A DNA stretch of 64,000 nucleotides from Kribbella caucasensis (GTDB taxonomy: Bacteria > Actinomycetota > Actinomycetes > Propionibacteriales > Kribbellaceae): the NCBI RefSeq assembly GCF_004361855.1, contig NZ_SNWQ01000023.1:40409-104408 (forward strand). The letters are read 5' to 3'. Under the pieces are notes generated by a model. It searched no databases, was not told where the DNA came from, and saw only the letters and a list, made by a program, of their open reading frames with translations. Position numbers and translations under genes: made by a program. Positions 26,120 to 35,327 of the stretch are shown piece by piece. Position 1 is the first letter of the stretch. Each line of letters opens with the position of its first letter.

Positions 26120-26554
26120 GTGAACATCACCATCGCGGCAGCATCGAGCCGGTTGCCGGCGGCTGCGTCGCCTCGCCGTCTGCCGACGATGTCGGGGGTG
26201 GCGATTTTTGGGGGTCGGGACAAGGCGATACAGAACATGAGCAAGTACTCGGAGAGGTATCCCCTTGATGGCTATTACGATGTCATAGGACACGGCTCTC
26301 CGAACGACATTGCAGGGCAGTCCGCTCAGGAAATAGCGAAAAAGATAGGACCGGTGACCGAAGGCCAGAACATCCGACTGCTGTCGTGCAGCACAGGATG
26401 CCCGAGCGGCAGCTTCGCGCAGGAGCTTGCCGACGAACTTGGTGTGACCGTTATGGCGCCAACCACAGAAATTGGCGCGTCTGGAACCGGGAAGTCGTTT
26501 GTGTTCTACGACGGAGGTGAATGGAGATGGTTCCAGCCGAAGAAGGTACGCTGA
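26120..26554 (+). CDS. RHS C-terminal effector domain, caspase-like (clan CD-like) protease toxin candidate
   Basis: The last ~144 residues of the RHS toxin, in the third reading frame. After a low-complexity stretch a compact domain shows an IGHGSPNDIAG motif and, ~35 residues later, IRLLSCSTGCPSGSFAQELADELGVTVMAPT. A His-Gly followed by a Ser-Cys at this spacing after a hydrophobic strand is the catalytic pattern of clan CD cysteine peptidases (caspase, gingipain, CPD). The domain ends FVFYDGGEWRWFQP. As the variable end of an RHS protein it should be the toxin. Protease activity is inferred from the motif only. The GTG at 26120 is internal to the ancestral gene and not a true start. Confidence 0.6.
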   Translation: MNITIAAASSRLPAAASPRRLPTMSGVAIFGGRDKAIQNMSKYSERYPLDGYYDVIGHGSPNDIAGQSAQEIAKKIGPVTEGQNIRLLSCSTGCPSGSFAQELADELGVTVMAPTTEIGASGTGKSFVFYDGGEWRWFQPKKVR

Positions 26555-26910
26555 GGCTCATCGGCTACTGGCGTGGGCCTACGTCCCCGCAGTGGCCTGA
26601 CCCGGCGAACTTCGTTGATCCTGACTGGGATCTGCACGAGCGAGAGACGGTCGTACAGTATCTCCAAGGAGGCTTTATCTTCCGGGCATTCGGCGGGTTG
26701 TCCCCTTGTCGATTCTGTGGTAAGGCAAATGGTGCTCTCGAATTGACCGATGGCACCTGGTATTGGCCGGATGGGCTCGCCCATTACCTGACCGATCATC
26801 ATCTTCGCCTCCCACGGGTCTTCGTAGAGCACGTCTATGAAGAGTTGGATCGCCTGGGAGACTTCCGTCAGGACACTGAGTGGTGGGGCAAGCAAGGCGG
26901 CCTGGATTGA
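26521..26910 (+). CDS. candidate immunity protein for the RHS toxin
   Basis: A 129-residue acidic cytoplasmic protein that starts inside the 3' end of the toxin (34-nt overlap), with a GGAGG ribosome site at 26513. This is the usual position of an immunity gene in polymorphic toxin loci. It contains a CRFC pair, an ELTDGTWYWPDGLAHYLTDHH segment and LPRVFVEHV. The cysteines and histidines could bind zinc. I recognise the WPDGLAHY-type pattern from proteins near such toxins but cannot name the family. Base composition falls here and just downstream, as often seen at the exchangeable end of RHS loci. Confidence 0.7.
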   Translation: MEMVPAEEGTLRLIGYWRGPTSPQWPDPANFVDPDWDLHERETVVQYLQGGFIFRAFGGLSPCRFCGKANGALELTDGTWYWPDGLAHYLTDHHLRLPRVFVEHVYEELDRLGDFRQDTEWWGKQGGLD

Positions 26911-27474
26911 GAACGCGCTACCAAATATGTCAAGACGTTGGAATTTGATCAAAGTGGGACGCGCCCATGGTTCTGGCGATTGATTCTGTGAGCAGGTAAG
27001 GATGTTCAATAGGGAGCGCTCGCTGGGCTTCACCCGGATCGGTGACGGGAACTGATGGATGTGGTGCATCTCTGTGGGACGCCTTCGATTCTGGTGATCC
27101 AGTGGTTACGTAAAGCGGGAAGGCTTTGCCGGAGAGGCTCATCTTGTGGGTTGGGGGCGGAGGTGGAGGGCTTGCTCGGGAACCCATTGGATGCGAACGG
27201 GGGATTGTTGTTGTAGGGCGGTGCGCCAGGCGGCTTCGAAGGGGTGGTGTTTGGGGTCGTAGTGGCTCAGGCAGCTGTGGGACAGGTGCCAATTCGAGGC
27301 CGGTGCGGGTTAGGTGGATGCGGAGTAGTCGGGTTTGGTCGGGACTTGCTAGCCCAGCCGGAGCGGTGAGCCATCCAGTGGAAGGATGGCTTGATCCAGG
27401 TCATGTGGGTGGTGCTGGAGGGCGGGACGAAGCGCGGGCACAGGCCGAAGTGGTCAGCTTGTGCCCGCGTTGGG
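26911..27474. other. 564-bp gap with no intact gene; possible gene remnant on the minus strand
   Basis: No open frame here has convincing coding features. The left half is less GC-rich than the rest of the window. On the minus strand a frame ending with TGA at 27139-27141 reads WHLSHSCLSHYDPKHHPFEA and further protein-like sequence with strong C bias at third positions. It is cut by stops about 160 nt upstream, so it may be the tail of a decayed gene. A hairpin for the lysE-like gene occupies 27433-27469. Confidence 0.3.
27433..27469 (-). terminator. hairpin downstream of the LysE-family gene
   Basis: A perfect 10-bp stem (27433-27442 with 27460-27469, CGCGGGCACA) with a 17-nt loop lies 5 nt beyond the stop of the minus-strand exporter gene. 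Confidence 0.6.
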
Positions 27475-28110
27475 TTAGAGGGTGGAACGGAGGACTTGGA
27501 GGGCTAGGACGGTGATGAGGGTGCTGGAGGTGAGGGCGGTTATGAGGCGGGCTCTGGGGGTGGTGAGGAGGCGGCCCAGTACGGCGCCGCCGGTGGCTAG
27601 GAGGAGTTGCCAAGAGGCGGAGGCGAGGTAGGCGGCGAGTATAAAGAGGGATTGCTGGAGGTAGCTGGGGGTGGTGGCGGTGGCTTGGGCGCCTAGGACC
27701 ACGGCGGTGAAGTAGATGATCGTGGTGGGGTTCAGAAGGGTCATGCCGAGCAGGTTGAGGTAGGCGCGGGTCGGGTTGGGTGGGGTTTGGGCTGCGTTGT
27801 TGGTGGATTGGAGTCGGCGGTACTGGGTGATCGCTCTGGTGGCGCCGCGGGCGGCCATGGCGAGGAGGACCAACACCGAGAACCACTTGAGTGGGGTAGT
27901 GATGGGAGTTAGGGCCGGGGCGATTGCGGAGCCGGCGACGGTGGCGATCAGGGCGTAGAGGCCGTCGGCGGTTGCTACGCCTAGAGCGGCTGAGGCGCCG
28001 ACTTTGAGAGTGGTTCGGGCGGTGAGGGCTACCAGGTAGGTGCCGATGGCACCGACTGGGATAGCGATTCCGTAGCCGGCCAGCAGGCCTGCTACCAGAG
28101 CCGCGATCAC
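27475..28110 (-). CDS. LysE/RhtB-family amino-acid exporter
   Basis: A 211-residue polytopic membrane protein with about six helices. The family signature IAIPVGAIGTYLVALTART lies near the N-terminus, the glycine-rich ALGVATADGLYALIATVAG helix follows, and the mid-protein LNLLGMTLLNPTTIIYFTAVV matches the conserved NP motif of LysE transporters. These proteins export amino acids or similar metabolites. The GTG start has no strong ribosome site. No LysR-type regulator is adjacent, so control is unknown. Confidence 0.85.
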   Translation of the reverse strand: MIAALVAGLLAGYGIAIPVGAIGTYLVALTARTTLKVGASAALGVATADGLYALIATVAGSAIAPALTPITTPLKWFSVLVLLAMAARGATRAITQYRRLQSTNNAAQTPPNPTRAYLNLLGMTLLNPTTIIYFTAVVLGAQATATTPSYLQQSLFILAAYLASASWQLLLATGGAVLGRLLTTPRARLITALTSSTLITVLALQVLRSTL

Positions 28111-28287
28111 GAGGGGGAGTGGATAGGCCTCCGCGCCGGGCCGGTCTGCTGCTGCGCCGCCACCGGGAAGGTGGAGGTCAACAGGAGAAGGGCTTTCGTC
28201 GTGGTCATGACGAGATGGTGCCGTCGCCAGGCGGGCGGTGTCCAGTCAATTTGGTAGGGGGTTCGGGGGTGCGGGGGTGCCTGGTGG

Positions 28288-31200
28288 TTAGAGGGGGTGG
28301 GTGATGGCGGTGGTGGGGTTTAGGAAGAGGAGGATGGCTCGGTTGGGGGTGGGGAGGAGAGCCGTGTAGGCCTGGAGTTGGGGGGCGTAGTGGGCTATGC
28401 GGGAATCGAGAGCGGCGGTGGGGACGGCATCCGTCTTGTAGTCGACGATGGTGAGGGTGCCGTCGTCTTCGCGGTAGATGAGGTCTACGAAGCCTTCGAG
28501 GATGGTGCCGTCAGGTTGCTGGCCGCCCAGGTACGACTCGCGCCAGTGGTCTCGGGTGGCGGCGCGTTGGATGATTTCGGAGTTGAGGGCTGAGCGGACC
28601 AGGGCGGTGACGACGTCGGCGTACTCGACGACGCCCTCGGCCAGGCATTGGGTGGCGACGGCGGCGTCGAGACCGTTGCCGGTGGCAAGGTCGATGACCT
28701 GGAGGACACCGTGGACGGCGCGGCCGATGGCGGTGCCGTAGCGGCCCTTGGACCAGGGTGGGAGTTCGATGTCGCGGGCGGCCTTCGCGGATCCGGGGTC
28801 GGCGCCGTCGAGAGCTACGTCGGGGCCGGTGCCTTCGAGGCCGGAGGCGCTCTGGGCGGATCGGCGGCGGCTGGATTGGCGGGCTGCGCCGACGCGTGAT
28901 TCCCACTCGGCTCGGTTGAGGGGTGGAGTGACCTCGGTGGAGGGCTGCCGACCGGGGGTAGGTGGGGTCGCACCACGCTGCTCGGCCGGGTCTGAGCCGG
29001 TTGCGACGGCTGTGGCGGTGGGTGCTGCGGTCGCACCAGGCTGCTCGACGAGGACCGAGTCGGGCGCGTCTGCTGTTGGTGTCGGTGGGTGGAGGTGTAC
29101 GCCGGGGACGTCCACGGCGTCAGCGGAGGAGAAGAGTTCGGCGTTGCTGGAGTGGCGGCGGGTGGCTGAGCGGTGGAGGGAGACGACGAGGTGGTCGCGG
29201 GCTCGGGTCGCGGCGACGTAGAGGAGGCGGCGGCGTTCGTAGTCGTCCATCTGTTCGTCGACTGGTTGGACCAGGTCGAAGTCTTCGGTCTGGACTGACG
29301 CCTTGAGTTTGACCGCGTAGCCGCCGGCTGGGGGCCAGAGAACCTGTACGCCGCGTTGGCGGTTCGGGGACGCGGTCATGCCGGAGAGGATGACGATGGG
29401 GAACTCCAGGCCCTTCGCGGCGTGGATCGTCATGACGCGGACGGCGTCGGCGTCGGTCTCGGGCAGGACTGCTTCGGCGACGCGGGAAGTTTCCTCGCCT
29501 TGGTGGGCGGCCCAGGCGAGGTACGACCGCAGGCCGCCGTGTTCGACCTCCGACCAAGCCCGCGCCTGGTCCACGACGAAGCGGACGCGTCGCCAGGCGT
29601 CACGAGCGCGTGGACCGGTTGCGGCGACCTCGAGCATCCGGCGGTCGGCGACGATCTTCGCGAGGACTTCGGATGGGGTCAGCCAGCGGGTGGCGTAGTA
29701 CGTGCGGCGGAGCCATTCGATGGCCTCGCCGACCGGGTGGGTGAGCAACGAGTCGGCGACCGGTGCGGTGAGGTTGAAGGTGCCGCCGGATCGCTTCCAG
29801 GTGAAGAGGTCGTCGTCGCCGCAGCCGAAGAGTGGGGAGCGGAGCGCGGTGACGAGGGCGAGTTGGTCGCTCGGGTCACCGAGTGCGCGGGCGCAGGCGA
29901 GCAGGTCGCGGACTTCGGCGGTCTGGTAGACGAGGGAGCTGGCCTCGGCGCGGTACGGGATGTCGGCGCGATCGAGGGCGTCTTCGAGGAAGGGCAGCGA
30001 CGTCCGAGCGGGAACCAGTACTGCGATGTCGCCGGCACCGGCTGGTCGCCAGATTTCGAGTTTGTCGTCGTACACCTGCCAGCCGTCGCGCAAAGCCTGC
30101 TCCACCACGGCGGCGACGTCGGCGGCCTCGCGTTCGCGGAGGACGGAGGCTTGTGCGCGGGGGAGGTCGTCGTGGGGTTCGGCGCCGAGAATGGTGATGG
30201 CCGGGCCGGAGGTGGAGTCCGGTGCGGAGATCGAGGGGATGGCGGGCGGTGCGGAGGTGACGACGGTCAGCTCGGGGCGGATGGGGGTGACGGTCGCGAG
30301 TGAGGGTTCCGGCGCGGGCTCGTCGCCGTTGGAATCGAAGAGGGACAGCTGGTCGCCGGTTGTGGGGGATCCGGGCAGGTGGATCTCGGACTCCAGGTCG
30401 GTGGGCGATGCCCCGACGCCGTCGCCCGCGGCGGTGATCGGTACGGCTGGGCTGACGGTGGGGGCAGGTGACGCCTCGTCCGGGGGTAAACGGTGTGGGG
30501 CGAGTGGGTGGTACGTCGGCTGGGCGTCTTCCTGGGCGGTGATCAGGGTGCCGAAGACCGTGTTGATCCAGTCGAGGATCGGGGAGACCGTGCGGAAGTT
30601 CGTGGTCAGGTTGACCGTTTCGCCGAGCAATGACTGGGCGGTCAGGTAGGTGGCGATGTTCGCGCGCCGGAAGCGGTAGATCGACTGCTTCGGGTCGCCG
30701 ACCACGAAGATCGACCCGTCCGGGACCTCCACCTCTCGCCAGTCCTCGGCGTCGGCCGCGGCGCCGCCGGCGATCCGGACCGCGAGCTCGATCTGGATCG
30801 GGTCGGTGTCCTGGAACTCGTCCAGCAGCAGGCGCTGGTACCGCTCCTGCAACGCCGATCGCACCGTCGCATCCCGCCGCAACAGATCGCGCGCCAGCAC
30901 CAGCAGATCGTGGAACTCCAGCCGCCCCTCGGCGCGCCGTAGCTCGGCCGACTCCAGCACCCGGACGGCGATCCAGTGCGACAGGTGCCGTAGGCAAGCA
31001 TCGAGCAGTAGATCCACCAGCGAACCAGCAACCTCGACGATCTCGGTGCAGTCGCCGCGGACCTTGTTGATGTCCGGCCAGTTCTCCTTGCGCCCGATCC
31101 GGCCGACCTTCAGGCCGCGCAGGTTCTGCAGGATCGCCAGCTGCGTCTCGGCGTCGGTGGCCGCGGCCAGCATCGCCCCGAGATCCTTGATCTGCTGCAC

Positions 31201-31878
31201 CTTCGGCAGCAACCGATCGTCGGCGTCGAGACACGAAGCCGCCGTCGCACCGACAGCAGCCGCCGCGGCGACCAGCCCGTTGAGATCAGGCATCTCCACC
31301 AGCTCGGGCGGCTCCACCAGCACCCGCTCGCCGATCAGGTCCCAATCATTGCCGAACAGCCTCGCGAGCGACCGCAGATGCTTCAGCTCCACGCCGACCG
31401 CCATGGCCAGCAGCAACGGTTCCGCGATCGAGTCGTCGTCCAGCAGTTGCTGCTGAAGCTCCGCCCAGCGTTCCTCGAACGCGACCGACGATCCGACCTC
31501 GTCCAGTACGTCGATCAGCGGTGGCAGCCCGGCCTCGATCGGATGCGCGAGGAGAAGTTGTTGCGCGAACGAGTGCAGCGTCCCGATCGAGGCCGAGTCC
31601 AGATCGTCGAGCGCCTCGTCCGCCGACCGCCCGGCCGACCCCTTCCGCGCCCTCTCGAATTCGACCCGCAACCGATCCCGCAGCTCCGCTCCCGCCTTCT
31701 CGGTGAACGTCACGGCCGCGACGGTCCGCAGGGGCACGCCGTCCCGCAGTACCAGGGTGGTCACCCGATCGACCAGCGCGCGCGTCTTGCCCGAACCCGC
31801 ACCCGCCTCGACGAACAGGGTCGCCGACGTGTCCGACCGGATCAGCTCCCGCGCCTCGGAATCCAGCAGCTCAGTCAT
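28288..31878 (-). CDS. UvrD/AddA-type ATP-dependent helicase-nuclease subunit
   Basis: A 1196-residue SF1 helicase with a C-terminal RecB-like nuclease. Motif I is FVEAGAGSGKTRALV (residue ~22), motif Ia VAAVTFTEKAGAELRDRL, motif II LLLDEFQDTDP, motif III VVGDPKQSIYRFR, motif V/VI VRVMTIHAAKGLEFP and RRLLYVAATRARDHL. The end carries the nuclease motif FVDLIYREDDGTLTIVDYKTD. A long disordered insert rich in Pro/Ala/Thr sits near 480-580. It overlaps the AddB-like gene by 8 nt and should work with it in double-strand-break end processing (AddAB/AdnAB-like). The start with MTELLDSE was chosen to fit the family N-terminus. Confidence 0.9.
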   Translation of the reverse strand: MTELLDSEARELIRSDTSATLFVEAGAGSGKTRALVDRVTTLVLRDGVPLRTVAAVTFTEKAGAELRDRLRVEFERARKGSAGRSADEALDDLDSASIGTLHSFAQQLLLAHPIEAGLPPLIDVLDEVGSSVAFEERWAELQQQLLDDDSIAEPLLLAMAVGVELKHLRSLARLFGNDWDLIGERVLVEPPELVEMPDLNGLVAAAAAVGATAASCLDADDRLLPKVQQIKDLGAMLAAATDAETQLAILQNLRGLKVGRIGRKENWPDINKVRGDCTEIVEVAGSLVDLLLDACLRHLSHWIAVRVLESAELRRAEGRLEFHDLLVLARDLLRRDATVRSALQERYQRLLLDEFQDTDPIQIELAVRIAGGAAADAEDWREVEVPDGSIFVVGDPKQSIYRFRRANIATYLTAQSLLGETVNLTTNFRTVSPILDWINTVFGTLITAQEDAQPTYHPLAPHRLPPDEASPAPTVSPAVPITAAGDGVGASPTDLESEIHLPGSPTTGDQLSLFDSNGDEPAPEPSLATVTPIRPELTVVTSAPPAIPSISAPDSTSGPAITILGAEPHDDLPRAQASVLREREAADVAAVVEQALRDGWQVYDDKLEIWRPAGAGDIAVLVPARTSLPFLEDALDRADIPYRAEASSLVYQTAEVRDLLACARALGDPSDQLALVTALRSPLFGCGDDDLFTWKRSGGTFNLTAPVADSLLTHPVGEAIEWLRRTYYATRWLTPSEVLAKIVADRRMLEVAATGPRARDAWRRVRFVVDQARAWSEVEHGGLRSYLAWAAHQGEETSRVAEAVLPETDADAVRVMTIHAAKGLEFPIVILSGMTASPNRQRGVQVLWPPAGGYAVKLKASVQTEDFDLVQPVDEQMDDYERRRLLYVAATRARDHLVVSLHRSATRRHSSNAELFSSADAVDVPGVHLHPPTPTADAPDSVLVEQPGATAAPTATAVATGSDPAEQRGATPPTPGRQPSTEVTPPLNRAEWESRVGAARQSSRRRSAQSASGLEGTGPDVALDGADPGSAKAARDIELPPWSKGRYGTAIGRAVHGVLQVIDLATGNGLDAAVATQCLAEGVVEYADVVTALVRSALNSEIIQRAATRDHWRESYLGGQQPDGTILEGFVDLIYREDDGTLTIVDYKTDAVPTAALDSRIAHYAPQLQAYTALLPTPNRAILLFLNPTTAITHPL

Positions 31879-34800
31879 CCAGCGCCACCTCCTCGAACGT
31901 CGGCAGCGCACCCGGATCGATCAGCCGCACCAACCGCTCCAACGTCGGGTCGAACCGCTTCCGGTCCCACCGCGCGCGCACCTCGCTGTGCCCGATCCCA
32001 TCCGGATTGCAGTACGGACACTGAACCCACGAGAAGTCCGGAACCTCGGGCGCCTTCGCCGGAAAGTACCCGGCCGCGATCGACGACACGATCACGTCCA
32101 ACGCCTGCACATACCGCTCCGCGACCTCCGACGTCAGCGGCACCGGGATCCGCCGCCCACCCTTACGGACAAACCAGTACGCCGCTTCGACGGGCGTCGA
32201 CTCGTCGCCCAGGCGGGCCCGCGCCGCATACGCATAGACCGGCAGCTGCAACTTCGTCCCCGCCGCCACCGGATCCGACTCGATCGCCTCATACCGCGAG
32301 AAGCCACCAGTTTTCACATCGGTGACGTAGATCGTCCCGTCCTGACCCAGGTCGACCTTGTCCGCGGATCCGCGCAGCAACACCCGCCCCGACGGTACCG
32401 GGATCTCCACCGGCGGCTCCCCGTCGAACCCGAACCGCAGCTCGCTCGCCACCACCGACGCGTCGTGCCTCGCCCGCCACTTGTCGTCGTCCTCCAACAG
32501 GACCAACAGGTCGCCGAGGATCCGCAACCGCTCGCGCTGCCACAACCTCGGATGCCCGGTCAGCCCTTCGGCCTCGAACCGTTCGGCCAGCTCCGCACCG
32601 GTTGCCAGCAGCAACGATCGCTGCTCGGCCGTCCACGCCTCGCCGAACCCTGGCAAGGACCCGGCCAAGCGGGACACGAAGGCATCCAGGCTGTGGTGGA
32701 TCAGGTTCCCGATCTGCAGCGGCGAGATCACCAGCAGGTCCTCCGGCGCCTCCAACGGTTCGACCTGCAGCAACCGCTCGACGAAGTACGCGTGCGGGCA
32801 GGTCGCGTAGGACTCGAGCGACGTCGGCGAGGCGATCCGATCCTCGACCGCGTAGTCCGGCAGTCCGTCGACGCCGGACAGATTCCCGTCAAACCGGGTG
32901 AACTCGTCCAACGCCCGCGCCCGCAGCAACACTCGCGCCCGATCGACGACGACATCGCTCAACGACAACCCCGCAGCCGCCGCCCGTACCTGCCAGTCCT
33001 GCTCGGTCGCCGGCATGGTTGCCGTCGTCAACGATCCGGCGTACGACGCCGACGTCAGCAACCGGTCGCCATAAGAGACCTGATCCCACACCGTCGCGGC
33101 CAGCTGATGGTCGCCGCTCAGCTCGCGCAAGGTGCCGAGCAACCATCGCGTCGGCAACCGCCGGCTCGACCGCCTCAGATCCCCGCGCGGGAACGACGCG
33201 ACCACCCGCGATCCCGCCGAGAACGCGACCAGCAGGTGCCGTTGCTTCTCGTCCAGCCGATCTCGAGCCGACGCCAGCTCAGGCGCCGCGGCCTCGCGGA
33301 CCCGATGGGGGAGCAGCGCATCCTCGTGCACGCGCCCCGGATAGAGGTCCTCGGCCAATCCGACCACGTAGACCACATCCGCGGACAGCCCGATACTGGC
33401 GGACAACGGAGCCACGAGCACGCCGGCCCCGAACGTCCCGACCCGAGGTAGGGACTGCTGAAGCTCCAGATCCAGCACGTCCCGCAGTACGGTCAGGCTG
33501 GCCGGTGTCCCGAGCTCATCCAACGTCGACAGACCGCGCAGTGAGGCCTCGACCGCAACCGCCGCGTACTGCTCCTCGACGGGCAGCGACGAATAGTCCC
33601 CCAGCAGATCGCGGAACAACTGCAGAACGATCTCGGCAAGCTCCGACCACGACGACAACGCAGCCGCCGCATCAAGCCGTCGGCGCAACTCGACCGCAAA
33701 CCCATGAAGGCGCCCGGCATGAGACGCGTTGTACTGCGCGCGCCGGATCACGGCCGGCCGTGGATCCTCGGCAAGCTCCTCCTGCGACGCAGTCCGGCGC
33801 TCCGATTCCACATACCGCGCGAGCCGTTGGTCCCAGTCATCACCCCGTACTACGCCCGCGACGCGGGACAGACGCTCCCACTGCGGCACGGGGATCCGTT
33901 CACCGGTGAAGTCCCGAGTCGGCGCGTTCGCCAGGGCGCGGAACAGGTCGGCCCGAGGCAGATCGTGATCGACGAGCGCGAGCACCTCGAGCAACGTCCG
34001 GGCCAGCGCGCGTTCGTGGACGGGACGCGTCCCCGGCCCGTTGACCTCGATCCGCGCGGCCGACAAGTGCTCGTGCAACAACCGCGCATACGGCGTCGGC
34101 GACGAGTAGAGCACAGCGATCCGGTGCGCCGGGATGTGTTCCAGTGAGGCGACCACATCGCGCACGACGCACCGCACCTCGTCGTCCGCGTCCGACGCGT
34201 TCAGCACCTCGGTTGCGACCGGGTAGTTCTTCGAGATCGACGGTGGCAGGTCGATCCCGATCCGCTCGAGCGATCGGCGTACGGCGCGGTCGGCGCGGCG
34301 TACATCGGTGAGGCCCACGATCACGGTGAGGTCGGCGGCGGCGAGACCGAGGGACGCGACGAACGACGCCTCCGCCTGGCTCAACTCCTGCGGTAGATAG
34401 AGCACGAGGGACCCGAGTTCGGCGACCGCTTCGGGGGAGGACGATGCTCGCGCTGAAGCGGCCCGCAACAGGTCGGTCTCGTCATACCACTCGGCACTGA
34501 GATCGGTGCAAACGTGGCGATGCAGCCGGACCAGGTCAGGGCCGAGCGCCGACGCACCAGCAACCCGGTCGAGCGCGGGATCGCTGAGATCGCGGAGCTC
34601 CCGATGCGCTGCAGCAAGCGCTTGGATGGTCGACGGGTGATCCGCGACCTGCTCGAAAACGCCCGGCGCCTTCGACAACGCCGTACGCCAGGTCGCTGCG
34701 ACGATCGGGCGGGTCGCGGGCCGGCGTGGAGCTAGTGGACCGGCGGCCAGTTGCTCGGCCAGCCGCGGCAAGGTCGCCAGATACAGCGCCGCGATCCCTG

Positions 34801-34963
34801 ACAGAGCGAGGAAACGGCGCGCGACGACACCGGAAAGGTTGTTGGGCAGCAGCAGCGTGACGGGCTTCATCGGGTCGTCGGCCTTCAGCCGCGTGACGAC
34901 GTCACGCAGCCGATCCAGCGCGGCCGCACCGTACGCCGTGGTCTCGATCCGGGTCCCGCTCAC
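31871..34963 (-). CDS. PD-(D/E)XK nuclease-helicase-like subunit (AddB-like)
   Basis: A 1030-residue partner of the AddA-like protein. The N-terminal ~700 residues are an inactive helicase-like region (VTLLLPNNLSGVVARRFLA, VVYVVGLAEDLYPGRV) and the C-terminus is a RecB-family nuclease (LLRGSADKVDLGQDGTIYVTDVKTG, D and K of the active site). AddB proteins hold a 4Fe-4S cluster with four Cys. Here TCPHAYF and QCPYC supply three, and the expected last Cys is absent (NPDGIGH follows). The GTG start at 34963 has a GGGGG site; the frame is open beyond it. In mycobacteria the matching pair is AdnAB, but subunit roles here look closer to AddAB. Confidence 0.85.
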   Translation of the reverse strand: MSGTRIETTAYGAAALDRLRDVVTRLKADDPMKPVTLLLPNNLSGVVARRFLALSGIAALYLATLPRLAEQLAAGPLAPRRPATRPIVAATWRTALSKAPGVFEQVADHPSTIQALAAAHRELRDLSDPALDRVAGASALGPDLVRLHRHVCTDLSAEWYDETDLLRAASARASSSPEAVAELGSLVLYLPQELSQAEASFVASLGLAAADLTVIVGLTDVRRADRAVRRSLERIGIDLPPSISKNYPVATEVLNASDADDEVRCVVRDVVASLEHIPAHRIAVLYSSPTPYARLLHEHLSAARIEVNGPGTRPVHERALARTLLEVLALVDHDLPRADLFRALANAPTRDFTGERIPVPQWERLSRVAGVVRGDDWDQRLARYVESERRTASQEELAEDPRPAVIRRAQYNASHAGRLHGFAVELRRRLDAAAALSSWSELAEIVLQLFRDLLGDYSSLPVEEQYAAVAVEASLRGLSTLDELGTPASLTVLRDVLDLELQQSLPRVGTFGAGVLVAPLSASIGLSADVVYVVGLAEDLYPGRVHEDALLPHRVREAAAPELASARDRLDEKQRHLLVAFSAGSRVVASFPRGDLRRSSRRLPTRWLLGTLRELSGDHQLAATVWDQVSYGDRLLTSASYAGSLTTATMPATEQDWQVRAAAAGLSLSDVVVDRARVLLRARALDEFTRFDGNLSGVDGLPDYAVEDRIASPTSLESYATCPHAYFVERLLQVEPLEAPEDLLVISPLQIGNLIHHSLDAFVSRLAGSLPGFGEAWTAEQRSLLLATGAELAERFEAEGLTGHPRLWQRERLRILGDLLVLLEDDDKWRARHDASVVASELRFGFDGEPPVEIPVPSGRVLLRGSADKVDLGQDGTIYVTDVKTGGFSRYEAIESDPVAAGTKLQLPVYAYAARARLGDESTPVEAAYWFVRKGGRRIPVPLTSEVAERYVQALDVIVSSIAAGYFPAKAPEVPDFSWVQCPYCNPDGIGHSEVRARWDRKRFDPTLERLVRLIDPGALPTFEEVALDD

Positions 34964-35122
34964 CGTGCCCCCGATCTGTTGGGCCTTTGTCAGGGAAGAC
35001 GCTAAACCCTCCCACAGACAAAAAACCGAACAGTCCGCAGACCTGTGCAAAACCGGCTTGAAACGAGGGGAAGGCGCGCCCGTGTCGCTGCGAGCACGGC
35101 GATCGGCTCGGACAATGAAGTC

Positions 35123-35320
35123 ATGACCAAGGAGACCTCGATCGCCCGCGTGCTGCTGGTGCTGGTCTTCGCCCCGGCCGGTGGGCTGTTCGGCAAGGCC
35201 GCCGCGGAGGTCGCGGCGGGCCGGCACTGGTGGCCGTGGCTGCTCGCCGCGCTGGTCTGGCTGGTCGTGTCCGGGCTGGTCTCGATGGCGGTGTCGAGCC
35301 GTTTCGACGAGCACAGATAA
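35123..35320 (+). CDS. small membrane protein of unknown function
   Basis: A 65-residue protein with two predicted membrane helices (VLLVLVFAPAGGLFG and WLLAALVWLVVSGLVSMAV) and a charged tail (SSRFDEHR). A GACAAT hexamer ends 6 nt before the ATG and no ribosome site is seen, so the transcript may be leaderless. It is followed after 7 nt by the glyoxalase-like gene. The function is unknown. Confidence 0.6.
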   Translation: MTKETSIARVLLVLVFAPAGGLFGKAAAEVAAGRHWWPWLLAALVWLVVSGLVSMAVSSRFDEHR

Positions 35321-35321
35321 T
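35316..35321 (+). promoter_or_regulatory. candidate -10 element of a leaderless promoter
   Basis: GATAAT, close to the TATAAT consensus, lies across the stop codon of the small membrane protein gene. It is followed by 6 nt and the ATG of the VOC-family gene at 35328. Confidence 0.4.
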
Positions 35322-35327
35322 GCTCCG

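Noticed and set aside
27126..27515. 129-codon plus-strand frame after the immunity gene
   Set aside because: Gly/Arg/Trp-rich translation without domain character, and it runs into the terminator hairpin and the end of the convergent exporter gene.
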